Source of the DNA: Paracoccaceae bacterium
Lineage (GTDB): Bacteria; Pseudomonadota; Alphaproteobacteria; Rhodobacterales; Rhodobacteraceae
DNA length: 26,605 nucleotides
Direction of reading: 5' to 3'
NCBI GenBank assembly: GCA_018222665.1
Contig: JAAEZW010000001.1
Coordinates: 1-26,605, forward strand
Shown one piece after another: positions 14,969 through 21,911 of the stretch. The notes below the pieces were generated by a model. The model made no database searches. It saw nothing but the letters and a program-made list of their open reading frames with translations, and was not told the DNA's origin. Made by a program: the position numbers and the translations under genes. Within the stretch, counting starts at the first letter, position 1. Each line of letters starts with the position of its first letter.

Positions 14969-16216
14969 TTAACTTTCTGTTTGGCCAGCTTCGATAAACT
15001 CTTTATCGATGGTTGGCATTGGTAAATCGGCGATAGCAGCCTCAAATGCTTGAAGTCTTTTATATATAGATATTAGCTCAATTATTGTTGTCCAAGAGGA
15101 CACCAAGAACTGAAAAGATGATGCAACCTGCCCAAACGCGCGCAATATTTGGTTCATAATTCCAAGCGTTATTCGGCCAGAGACAATAGTAGGAATTAAA
15201 AATACGTATGCGATAACGTTGTCTGCTTGCACATACATGTATCTGAATAAATTGAAGTAAGTGTAATGTACAAAGATCCTAAAATAGTTTTTTCTTACGT
15301 TAGAAAATAACTCTGCCAGGGTTTCAGGCTCAGCCCGTTCTGAACTGTCCTCGCCCAGTACAAGCTCTTTCCGAAAAGCTGCTTCCACTCTCTGGTTTTT
15401 AAATTCTAATCCTGGTAATTTTATACCTGCAACTAAAAGTAAAAGAGTTCCAAACGTCGACCATAATATTGCTATTGTTACTAGGGGATAAGGAATTTGG
15501 CCGATTAGTGGTAGTTGTTCTACATGGACCGATAGTGCGGCCAGCACGGGTAAAAAAGCAACGAGGGTCATCACTGAGTCCACAAACGCAATCCCAAGTC
15601 CCTCCATTATACCTGCAAATCGCATTGTGTCTTCTTGGATGCGCTGAGATGCGCCTTCTATCTTTCTAATTTTCCCCCAACGCTCGACGTAGTAATCATT
15701 CATCGCAGTACGCCAACGAAAAATATAGTGTGACGTAAAAAATCGGTTGGCAATTATTAAAGCGATGTACGGAAAAGCAATTAATGAAAAAGTTCCAAGA
15801 TGAGAATACAAATCAAGGGAGGTTACTTCACCTGAACCAGTTAGTGCATTTTGAATATCGTCATAAAATGGTCCATACCAAGCGTTAATTACGACAGATA
15901 CCTGTACTGATGTATACGACAGATAAATTAGTAACGCTGATCCCAGTATAGACCAGTTTGACCAAGTGTGTTTCGTTTTAAAGTTCCAAAAAAGGTAAAT
16001 TGAGCCTGCACCAAATAAAAAATATGCGTCGAACCAAAGAAATTCTGGTGTGATGAAGTGCCCAAGTCCAATTACTGTTTGGCTTTCTTTTAAGTTGAAA
16101 CCTAAAAACGTGCCAATATTCTCGCCCAAAGTGTACCAAACGATTATGAGCGTCAGTATCCATGCTGATACAGAAACGAAAAAATACCTAGGAGAAGGGA
16201 AAAACGAACTGAACAT
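14969..16216 (-). CDS. sbmA: SbmA/BacA-family peptide transporter
   Basis: A 415-residue inner-membrane protein of the SbmA/BacA family, proton-driven importers of antimicrobial peptides and other antibiotics such as bleomycin and microcins; BacA is needed by rhizobia and Brucella in hosts. Seen: about seven membrane segments, the family block WRTAMNDYYVERWGKIRKIEGASQRIQEDTMRF around residues 168-200, and RVEAAFRKELVLGEDSSERA near 274-293. Length matches the family (about 400), and no ATP-binding domain is attached, as expected. AAAGG lies nine bases before the ATG. It is divergent from a small unknown gene at 16283 with a 66-bp shared gap. Its presence in the island suggests peptide uptake or sensitivity traits are mobile here (inference). 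Confidence 0.9.
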   Translation of the reverse strand: MFSSFFPSPRYFFVSVSAWILTLIIVWYTLGENIGTFLGFNLKESQTVIGLGHFITPEFLWFDAYFLFGAGSIYLFWNFKTKHTWSNWSILGSALLIYLSYTSVQVSVVINAWYGPFYDDIQNALTGSGEVTSLDLYSHLGTFSLIAFPYIALIIANRFFTSHYIFRWRTAMNDYYVERWGKIRKIEGASQRIQEDTMRFAGIMEGLGIAFVDSVMTLVAFLPVLAALSVHVEQLPLIGQIPYPLVTIAILWSTFGTLLLLVAGIKLPGLEFKNQRVEAAFRKELVLGEDSSERAEPETLAELFSNVRKNYFRIFVHYTYFNLFRYMYVQADNVIAYVFLIPTIVSGRITLGIMNQILRAFGQVASSFQFLVSSWTTIIELISIYKRLQAFEAAIADLPMPTIDKEFIEAGQTES

Positions 16217-16282
16217 TTCTGGTAACCTTTAAAATTCTGACTACTGTTTTTACTACACTAAGTAACTAAAGATGGAGCATAC

Positions 16283-16693
16283 ATGACTGACTGGTTGTAT
16301 CAAATTAGAATTGTTGTCACTTCTGCATTATCGAAAGACCTTAGGTCGCTAGGTACTTCGACTGCAGCTCAAAAAGTCACAGAGATTGCAAAAAAATATA
16401 ATATGCGAGCTGTCTCCACCTATGATGCGTTCTCGGCATACTGCGAAGAAGCAGAGCGGGAGGGATTAGACGGTTATTCTCTTTACAATTGGACAAAAGC
16501 GACACTGAATAACCCTGCCAAACGGGAAAAGCATCAAAAATCTTTCGCTTTCTACCACGACAACGATCAAATTTATTCTAAGGATGTAGCAGAAGCACTG
16601 TATCAAGATCTTACGGTATTAAATTCGCCAGATATTCTTGAAGTTAAGTTAATAGACTCCAATCCAGAAAATAATCCTCAGCCACCGCAGTGA
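16283..16693 (+). CDS. Hypothetical protein divergent from sbmA
   Basis: A 136-residue soluble, mostly helical protein beginning MTDWLYQIRIVVTSALSKDL and ending in an Asn/Pro-rich tail. GGAG five bases before the ATG supports expression. No signal peptide, membrane helix or known motif is visible. The middle (AQKVTEIAKKYNMRAVSTYDAFSAYCEEAEREG) is helix-rich. I do not recognise the family. The gene diverges from sbmA, with promoters for both presumably in the 66-bp gap; a functional link is only positional. Confidence 0.62.
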   Translation: MTDWLYQIRIVVTSALSKDLRSLGTSTAAQKVTEIAKKYNMRAVSTYDAFSAYCEEAEREGLDGYSLYNWTKATLNNPAKREKHQKSFAFYHDNDQIYSKDVAEALYQDLTVLNSPDILEVKLIDSNPENNPQPPQ

Positions 16694-16721
16694 AATTCAA
16701 GGTGTCACATGTGTTACAACC

Positions 16722-17078
16722 TTAATAATTCAAAACGATTTGAAAGAACCCATCTCTAACTGGTTTCCCATGTCTATCTGTCACTGCTCTCGCATTTTGA
16801 TTGCAAGATTGAAGCCGAGCAGCTTGATGAGAACGAACCATATTACTCGCTGATGCCTGAGCTGTTTGTTTCTCCTGTCCCACCGCAAAAGTGTAATGGA
16901 ACAATGCCCGATCGTAATCAGTTTGGTTGGTTACCACAGATATTTTGCAAGGTTGTGTCGGTGAAACAATCGGCAAGAGCACCTCGGGCTCTTCTAATCC
17001 TGAAGCCCAGGACGTACTCAGCGTACATAAAAATAGGAGCGTAGAACCAAATGCTGTGGTTTTAAAGCTAGACAACAT
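16722..17078 (-). CDS. Hypothetical secreted protein
   Basis: A 118-residue protein with a clear Sec signal peptide (hydrophobic FGSTLLFLCTLSTSWA with likely cleavage after ASG or WAS, about residue 26), then a soluble domain with two Cys (PCKISVV and QSCNQNA) that could form one disulfide. AAGGA is six bases before the ATG. It is convergent with the gene ending at 16693, 28 bp away. The family is not recognised; a periplasmic or surface role is inferred from the signal peptide only. Confidence 0.6.
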   Translation of the reverse strand: MLSSFKTTAFGSTLLFLCTLSTSWASGLEEPEVLLPIVSPTQPCKISVVTNQTDYDRALFHYTFAVGQEKQTAQASASNMVRSHQAARLQSCNQNARAVTDRHGKPVRDGFFQIVLNY

Positions 17079-17160
17079 ACTGCATCCTTTTCAGTTTATG
17101 ATTATCAACTATTGTAGTAACGTTGAGAGTTCAACTACACTTATTTTTTGCCACAATATT

Positions 17161-17412
17161 CCCTGGTCTTCGCTAGGTGGAGTCGCAGGCTAACACATGA
17201 ATCGGCTCTCTCAAAATGGGGAGCTAATCCAATAATAATTTTGAGACTTTGTGAGGTTATCTGAGCTAGCATTACACTCATTTTAAATTGATTTGTAGTT
17301 TTTGGTGTCTAACAATGAGAGTTAGTTTTGGAGGACGCAGATGACCAAAGCCCACGTCATAAATGAGTTTGGATCACCAGAGGTTATGCAATGGAGGGAC
17401 TGGCATGTCCCT
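17161..17412 (+). repeat. Duplicated leader plus first codons of quinone oxidoreductase, copy 2
   Basis: The intact-locus copy of the segment at 11990-12241. It contains CTCAAAA (17210-17216) facing TTTTGAG (17239-17245), and CTAAC facing GTTAG near 17308-17324. At its left edge two short pairings seen in copy 1, CCTAG/CTAGG and AGTCT/AGACT, are kept through G-U pairs in copy 2, hinting at a structured RNA leader read on the plus strand. Confidence 0.85.
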
Positions 17413-18330
17413 GATCCGTCACCTGGCGAAGTTCGTCTTAGACACACAGCGATTGGTGTGAACTTTGCCGATACTTATCACCGTGGCGGAATTTCTCACC
17501 CCTGGAAGGTAAATAAACCTCCTGTTGTGATAGGATTCGAAGGTGTGGGTATAGTAGACGGAGTGGGTGAAGGTGTCACAAATTTCAAAACAGGAGATAA
17601 AGTCGCTTATGGTATCCCACCCCTAGGTAGTTATGCAGAAACTCGAAACTACCCCGCGGATAAGCTACTGCATATGCCTGATGGTTTAGAAGACAAGCAA
17701 GTGGCTGCGCTTCTTATGAAAGGAATGACAGCACATTATTTGTTACATCGAACATATGCAGTGCAACCTGGTGATACTATTGTCGTACACGCTGCTGCTG
17801 GTGGTATGGGTTTGATTTTATGTCAATGGGCCAAAGCATTGGGGGCCACGATTGTTGGTACAGTATCAACGCATGAAAAGGCTGAGGCAGCAAGAGCTGC
17901 TGGGTGCCATCACGCTGTAGTGCGTTCTGAGCAAAATTTTGTTGATGTTGTTCGGGAAGTGACTGACGGAGAAGGCGCTGCGGTTGTTTACGAAGCAATT
18001 GGAAAAGACAGTCTAAGTGATAGTCTAGATAGCCTGCGAATGATGGGTGTTTGCGCGGCTTATGGGCATGTTTCTGGACCACCTGATCCCATAGATATAA
18101 TTCAGGATTTGGGACGCCGAGGTTCACTCTTCATCACCCGACCTGCTATCATGCACTATGTTGCGAAACGATCCGATTTAGAATGGACAGCACGTGATTT
18201 ATTTAAAGCCATCGGTGATGGAATTTTGGATGCAAATATAAATTACGAATATGCTTTAGAAGACGCTGTGATGGCGCATTCTGCGATTGAATCTGGGACG
18301 ACGCTCGGTGCAAGCGTACTAATACCATAG
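17341..18330 (+). CDS. Zinc-free quinone oxidoreductase (zeta-crystallin type MDR)
   Basis: A 329-residue medium-chain dehydrogenase/reductase of the NADPH:quinone reductase group. Seen: the N-terminal GroES-like domain with GVNFADTYHRGG (39-50), GFEGVGIV (65-72), GDKVAYG (85-91), and the nucleotide-binding loop HAAAGGMGLILCQWAKALGA (150-169). Zinc-ligand Cys clusters are absent, as expected for this branch. These enzymes reduce quinones or enones with NADPH. TGGAGG six bases before the ATG is a strong ribosome site. A partial copy of its start and whole leader lies at 11990-12277. It is monocistronic, ending next to B copy 2. Confidence 0.92.
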   Translation: MTKAHVINEFGSPEVMQWRDWHVPDPSPGEVRLRHTAIGVNFADTYHRGGISHPWKVNKPPVVIGFEGVGIVDGVGEGVTNFKTGDKVAYGIPPLGSYAETRNYPADKLLHMPDGLEDKQVAALLMKGMTAHYLLHRTYAVQPGDTIVVHAAAGGMGLILCQWAKALGATIVGTVSTHEKAEAARAAGCHHAVVRSEQNFVDVVREVTDGEGAAVVYEAIGKDSLSDSLDSLRMMGVCAAYGHVSGPPDPIDIIQDLGRRGSLFITRPAIMHYVAKRSDLEWTARDLFKAIGDGILDANINYEYALEDAVMAHSAIESGTTLGASVLIP

Positions 18331-18341
18331 GTGTATAAATG

Positions 18342-18410
18342 GCTACACCAGTAGCAATCACTCCGATCTGCACAAACGCTTTTGTGGTGAATGGTTTGTA
18401 ATGTGAGTTG
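18342..18410 (+). repeat. B repeat copy 2
   Basis: It shares the GGCTACACCAGT lead with copy 4 and the AGCAATCACTCCGATCT block with copy 1. It lies between the 3' ends of the quinone oxidoreductase gene and the gene at 18415. GGTGTA/TACACC (18331-18336 and 18345-18350) adds a small hairpin at its left, and CACAAA/TTTGTG pairs inside. The main outer stem is imperfect here. Confidence 0.65.
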
Positions 18411-18414
18411 AAAG

Positions 18415-18750
18415 TCAGAAATGCATGTCTGTTAAAACAATTCCGCGAGTAGGAGTTATTTTCCAAGCTATACCTGTCCGTTTCTGAAACTCCACCTCAG
18501 CCTCGCGGAATAAAGTTTGACATTGAACGAATGCTTTTTCGTCTTTGTATTCCCACATAAAGCCCAGTTTGAATGTGCCTTCGCGATTCCAAATTTGCGA
18601 AACAGTTTGCCTGGTAGCTCCCGCAGATTTGAACCTGTCAGACATTTCTTCAATTATCTTCACCCAAGCATCATGAGCGACAGTTTGATCACTTTTAGAA
18701 AGCATGTCACAAACTATGTAGCTCATAAGCAGGTTTTCTGGTTTAGGCAT
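18415..18750 (-). CDS. Hypothetical small alpha/beta protein
   Basis: A 111-residue soluble protein: MPKPENLLMSYIVCDMLSKS..., then AHDAWVKIIEEMSDRFKSAGAT, QIWNREGTFKLGFMWEYKDEKAF and VEFQKRTGIAWKITPTRGIV. Strand-helix-strand alternation suggests a ferredoxin-like (dimeric alpha/beta barrel) fold, like the GYD and DUF3303-like proteins of the same island, but there is no sequence match I can name. The first ATG (18750) has only a weak GAGAA upstream; ATG 18726 is an alternative. It is the nearest gene downstream of the MAPEG gene on the same strand (46 bp), so it may be cotranscribed with it. Confidence 0.6.
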   Translation of the reverse strand: MPKPENLLMSYIVCDMLSKSDQTVAHDAWVKIIEEMSDRFKSAGATRQTVSQIWNREGTFKLGFMWEYKDEKAFVQCQTLFREAEVEFQKRTGIAWKITPTRGIVLTDMHF

Positions 18751-18796
18751 AACTGTTCTCTATCGATTTTGTTGAATTAAATAAACAAGGTCTAAA

Positions 18797-19180
18797 TCAA
18801 AGCAAACTCAGGTAGAGATAAGTGGTTGCTAAGAACCCTACTATCCAAGTCACCGTCCTCAAGAATGTTATCCCCAAAAGAAAGCAAATTGCATACGCGA
18901 TACGTGCAGTGAGAAATAGTTGGATTGCAAAGATTGTTCCGGGCGTGGATAAATTTGCTAAAGTCAACATCAGTACAGCTGGTGCAACTAAGGCCATGGC
19001 CACAACAGAATTTTGAACGGTCTTTTCAGCTCTCTCAGCAACACCTACTGAACTCAGGCTTTCGCGATTACCTAGCAAAGTTAGTAATCCGTGCTGTGAC
19101 GCGCTAATCAGCACCTGAACCAATATGATTAGGACCAGCACTACGCCGTACATCGCCAAATACGTCATTTCAAGTGACAC
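18797..19180 (-). CDS. MAPEG family membrane protein
   Basis: A 127-residue integral membrane protein of the MAPEG family (microsomal GST and eicosanoid synthase relatives; bacterial members are often uncharacterised). Seen: four membrane helices, the start SLEMTYLAMYG resembling the family's TPELTYLAL, GNRESLSSVGVAERAEKTVQNSVVAMALVAPAVL (about 36-69) matching the conserved R-(A/R)-x-x-A-x-x-N-x-x-E-type loop, and TARIAYAICFLLG near 90-102. I prefer the GTG at 19180, with GGAG nine bases upstream; ATG 19168 is the alternative. It could conjugate or reduce lipid electrophiles with glutathione, but this is inference. Confidence 0.82.
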   Translation of the reverse strand: MSLEMTYLAMYGVVLVLIILVQVLISASQHGLLTLLGNRESLSSVGVAERAEKTVQNSVVAMALVAPAVLMLTLANLSTPGTIFAIQLFLTARIAYAICFLLGITFLRTVTWIVGFLATTYLYLSLL

Positions 19181-19234
19181 TTGTATATGCTCCAATAATT
19201 TGAACTTACGCCAAGGTAGCAAACAACAGCGCTG

Positions 19235-19284
19235 GAATAAACGTTTTTGTGGTGAATGGTGGGTACTGTGAGTTGGGGTGGAGA
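19235..19284 (+). repeat. B repeat copy 3 (right half only)
   Basis: It matches the right half of the family from AATAAACGTTTTTGTGG through GTGAGTTGGGGTGG. The left half is missing, replaced by unrelated sequence upstream of the MAPEG gene, so this is a truncated copy. Confidence 0.55.
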
Positions 19285-19419
19285 GTGAAGCTAGTGAAGG
19301 GCGGGAGAGTCTGATTATGAACAGAAGCCCGACACTAGCAGTGCGTCGTTGTAATTAATACGCGTTTTGCGTCGGCTTAGATCACTGTCACAAAACTGAA
19401 TCAGAATCATTGTTACTGT

Positions 19420-19554
19420 CTAAGAGTAGTTAATCCCTACAATCCCCTGAGGCCCTGACGCACTGCGTCCCATCGTTCCTGCATACACGTTGGGGTCTCT
19501 CACTTTATATCTGTCAAGAAATTCAAATGCTACCGCCGTAGCAAAGAAACCGCA
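19420..19554 (-). pseudogene. C-terminal tail of an unidentified protein
   Basis: Reading on the minus strand from 19554, just after a TGA inside R copy 4, an open frame of 44 codons reads CGFFATAVAFEFLDRYKVRD, then PNVYAGTMGRSASGPQGIVG, ending INYS and TAG at 19420-19422. Its composition is protein-like, and it starts abruptly at the repeat. It looks like the 3' end of a gene cut off at the R element. Family not recognised. Together with B copy 3 and R copy 4 this is all I see in the gene-free stretch 19181-19579. Confidence 0.4.
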
Positions 19555-19587
19555 TCAGTTGCTAGTTGTCCTGCTGGCTTCATTTTA
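19542..19587 (+). repeat. R repeat copy 4, overlapping a gene end
   Basis: A shortened copy: AAAGAAACCGCATCAG, GTTGCTAGTTGTCCTGC, TGGCTTCATTTTA. The last eight bases overlap the 3' end and stop of the Udh-like pseudogene (stop at 19580). The repeat therefore joins the end of one gene to the tail of another. Confidence 0.5.
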
Positions 19588-20311
19588 GTGGTATTGGAAA
19601 AGTTGCAAATGCATCGTCTTGCGGATTGTATCCCAAAACCTTGCGGGTTTTTGTCAAATCAAGCCTTTTAAATCTATTGTCAGAGATGCCATGAGCAACA
19701 AAACTACCCTGAATATCTGCTTGGATTGCGCAATCGATCAGATGCACCGCATCTTCATGGCTAAGCCACGCGCTAAGATCACCTTTGGTTTCTAATGGAG
19801 GGCCTTCTTTGGGTTCAAATGCGCCAATTCTTAGGCTGACGCAGGTCATGCTATGGCGCGTCGCATAATAGGAGCACAATGCCTCGCCGTAGCACTTTGA
19901 GACACCTTAAAGATTGGCGGGAGCTACGGCTGCTCCAGATGAAATTTGTCGGTCTACGGGGTAACCTTCGATAGTTTGCGCACTGCTTGCAAAAACAAAA
20001 CGTTTGACACCTGCTTTACTCGCAGCCTCCAGTAAGTAAGTGGTGGACAATATATTTGCTGGAAGTATCTCTGCAAAATCCGCGTTAGGATCAGGCACTC
20101 CCGCGAGATGAACGATAGCCTCTATGCCACTACAAAGTTCTTTGAGTTTTGTTTCTTCTGTCAAATCAGCTTGTACAAATTGATGCGGCTGCTGAACTGG
20201 ATAGGAAGGTTTACGCACATCGGTTAGAACAAAATTATACCGCTTCTGACTAGCGATATAAAATGTTTGTCCAATTCGCCCGGAAGCACCAGTTAGTAGA
20301 ACTTTATGCAA
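19580..20311 (-). pseudogene. Uronate-dehydrogenase-like NAD-dependent SDR with TAA at the catalytic Tyr codon
   Basis: An extended SDR of the NAD-dependent epimerase/dehydratase type, most like uronate dehydrogenase (Udh), which oxidises uronates to aldaro-lactones. Seen: TGASGRIG (7-14), VHLAGVPDP (67-75), FASSAQTIEGYP (108-118), then PANL-stop-GVSKCYGEAL. The TAA (19909-19907) is codon 135, exactly where the catalytic Tyr of the YxxxK motif should be, with Lys139 still in place. The frame stays open on both sides, with SLRIGAFEP and GISDNR downstream, ending at 19580. A single base change from TAT or TAC explains it. GGGAGG nine bases before the ATG is intact. Probably a recent pseudogene; a sequencing error is possible. 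Confidence 0.82.
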
Positions 20312-20338
20312 ATCATCCTCCCAAGAATAACGGAAATT

Positions 20339-20422
20339 TTAAATGAAAACTTGATAGGTGATCGCACCAATCATCGCGACTGCGCTCAACAACTGAATAA
20401 CTTTAACTTTTGGCTGTTCCAT
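20339..20422 (-). CDS. Possible 27-residue membrane peptide
   Basis: A short frame, MEQPKVKVIQLLSAVAMIGA followed by ITYQVFI, lies 27 bp upstream of the Udh-like gene on the same strand. It has a basic start and one hydrophobic helix, like many small membrane proteins. No ribosome site was seen before the ATG, so it may be chance or a remnant. Confidence 0.25.
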   Translation of the reverse strand: MEQPKVKVIQLLSAVAMIGAITYQVFI

Positions 20423-20512
20423 GTTGATACGAACAAAACACATTTCTGAAAAAGTACAAAGCATTGGTTCGGAAAAACTGGCAGACAACATGCATCCAGT
20501 GCGATTAAAATG

Positions 20513-20589
20513 GCTACACCAGTGTCATTCACTCCGATCTATATAAACGTTATTGTAGTGAATGGTTGGTAATGTGAGTTGGGGTGGGG
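20513..20589 (+). repeat. B repeat copy 4 (hairpin-forming)
   Basis: A full-length copy. CATTCACT (20526-20533) pairs perfectly with AGTGAATG (20557-20564). Compared with copy 1, one stem pair has switched from A-T to T-A on both arms, a compensatory change that supports selection or copying as a folded unit. Confidence 0.68.
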
Positions 20590-20743
20590 ATACTTTGGTG
20601 TATTTTGTGTAAGTTGTGTACCATATAGAGAAACGGTGGCTGGCGATACAATCGCTTCGATGATTGATGATGCATTTCCAGTGTTGCTAACTCAGCATAA
20701 GCAAGTGGCTACGGATCGGTTTTGAATTGGGCTTAAAATAAAA

Positions 20744-21838
20744 ATGAAACCATTACCCCAAACTTATCCTGAAAAAGCTGGGCTAAATAGTGAGTTGTTA
20801 GAAAAAGCTATCCAGTTCGCTGTTGATAACGAGTCTTCGATGAATCGTGATATTGGAGCTGCATTAGAACAGGGTCATTTTGAAGAGCCATGGCCCATTG
20901 GAAAAACTATCGGGCCTGTGAAAAATAGGAAAGCAGGTTCGGGCGTAATCCTGCGACATGGTGAGGTTGTTCAGACTTGGGGTGATGTCGAATATACTGA
21001 TATGACTTTCAGTATCAGTAAAAGTTATCTTGCACTGTGTATGGGCATAGCAGTCAAAGATGGTTTAATCCCCGATGTTCATCAGCCAATAAGGGCCACA
21101 ATTGAAAATGGTGGCTTTGATAATGATCAGAACCAAACAATCACTTGGGCGCATATGCTTCAACTCACCAGTGAGTGGGAGGGTACACTATGGGATAAGC
21201 CTGATTGGATTGACCGTTACAGAGACGTAATTGGAAATTCACCGACTGCTTCATTGAAAGGGACAAAGAGACCGCTGCAGCAGCCTGGAACTTATTGGGA
21301 ATATAACGATGTCCGTGTCAATCAATTGTCATATGCTTTGATGCGTACTTTTGGCAGGCCATTACCAGAAGTTTTGAAAGAAACAATTATGGACCCAATT
21401 GGTGCGAGCAATACTTGGGAATGGCATGGATACGAAAACTCATGGGTGGAATTGAATGGGCGAAAAATACAGTCTGTTTCAGGCGGAGCGCACTGGGGCG
21501 GTGGTCTCTGGATAAATAGCATGGACCATGCTCGCATAGGTCAACTCATGTTGAACAAGGGCCAATGGGCTGACGCGGAGATCATTCCTGAGGAATGGAT
21601 TGACCAATGCCTTACGCCATGTGCTTTAGCACCATACTATGGTTACTTATGGTGGCTGAATGCTCCCGAAGGAGGGATGTTTCCAGGGGCACCAACGAAC
21701 GCATACTGCGCAATGGGTGTAGGAACTCAAATTATTTATGTTGATCCAGATAATGACCTCGTGGTCGTTGCCAGATGGATCGAAAAAGACAAAGTATCAG
21801 AGTTTATCAAGCTGATATTGGCAGCTGTTAGTAGTTAA
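20744..21838 (+). CDS. Beta-lactamase-fold serine hydrolase
   Basis: A 364-residue member of the class C beta-lactamase/penicillin-binding-protein-like family (serine hydrolases such as esterases and peptidases). Seen: the nucleophile motif Ser90-Ile-Ser-Lys93 (TFSISKSY), the second motif Tyr187-Asn188 in WEYNDVRVN, and a candidate third motif HWGGGLW in the C-terminal third, in place of KTG/HxG. No signal peptide, so probably cytoplasmic. The ribosome site is weak. Its TAA stop uses the first base of the right attachment repeat, making it the last gene of the island. Substrate unknown; true beta-lactamase activity is not implied. Confidence 0.87.
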   Translation: MKPLPQTYPEKAGLNSELLEKAIQFAVDNESSMNRDIGAALEQGHFEEPWPIGKTIGPVKNRKAGSGVILRHGEVVQTWGDVEYTDMTFSISKSYLALCMGIAVKDGLIPDVHQPIRATIENGGFDNDQNQTITWAHMLQLTSEWEGTLWDKPDWIDRYRDVIGNSPTASLKGTKRPLQQPGTYWEYNDVRVNQLSYALMRTFGRPLPEVLKETIMDPIGASNTWEWHGYENSWVELNGRKIQSVSGGAHWGGGLWINSMDHARIGQLMLNKGQWADAEIIPEEWIDQCLTPCALAPYYGYLWWLNAPEGGMFPGAPTNAYCAMGVGTQIIYVDPDNDLVVVARWIEKDKVSEFIKLILAAVSS

Positions 21839-21885
21839 CTTTTAATCAGTGGGTCACAGGTTCGAATCCTGTACGGCTCACCACT
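21838..21885 (+). repeat. Right attachment-like repeat: tRNA-Lys 3' fragment
   Basis: An exact 48-bp copy of 10123-10170: the anticodon loop through CCA of tRNA-Lys, without the first 30 tRNA bases, so not a functional tRNA. It marks the right end of the island. Confidence 0.93.
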
Positions 21886-21911
21886 ATCACAAACTAATAT
21901 ATGGTTTTAGT

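Larger units (their letters stand above)
20312..20743. other. Gene-poor segment with B copy 4 and a coding-like remnant
   Basis: No intact gene of normal size in 432 bp. It holds the possible small peptide at 20339-20422, B copy 4 at 20513-20589, and on the plus strand a frame from about 20600 to the TGA at 20723 reading VPYRETVAGDTIASMIDDAF then PVLLTQHKQVATDRF. That looks like a protein tail but has no recognised family. Promoters for the serine hydrolase probably lie at the right end. Confidence 0.45.
10123..21885. mobile_element. tRNA-Lys genomic island, about 11.7 kb, no recognisable integrase
   Basis: The region is bounded by an intact tRNA-Lys on the left and an exact 48-bp copy of its 3' part on the right, the layout left by tRNA-targeted integration. 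The inside differs from its surroundings: accessory genes in mixed orientation, several broken genes, a terminase-like phage remnant, a duplicated 252-bp segment and two families of dispersed intergenic repeats not seen outside. No tyrosine or serine recombinase, excisionase or transposase is recognisable, so the element is probably immobile now or relied on an integrase supplied in trans. Genes outside resume with typical core spacing. Confidence 0.82.

Noticed and set aside
19907-19909. Programmed readthrough of the TAA in the Udh-like gene
   Set aside because: TAA is the least leaky stop, no recoding signal is evident, and a simple nonsense mutation of a Tyr codon explains it.
10170-21837. 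Chromosomal integron with attC sites (B or R repeats as attC)
   Set aside because: No paired RYYYAAC and GTTRRRY core sites at the ends of the repeats, genes lie in both orientations with their own spacing, and no integron integrase is visible.
20744-21838. Antibiotic-resistance beta-lactamase
   Set aside because: It has the SxxK and Tyr motifs of the superfamily but no signal peptide and no clear KTG motif; it fits general serine hydrolases better.
21838-21885. A second functional tRNA-Lys gene
   Set aside because: The first 30 tRNA bases are missing; upstream is the coding end of the serine hydrolase, so no cloverleaf can form.
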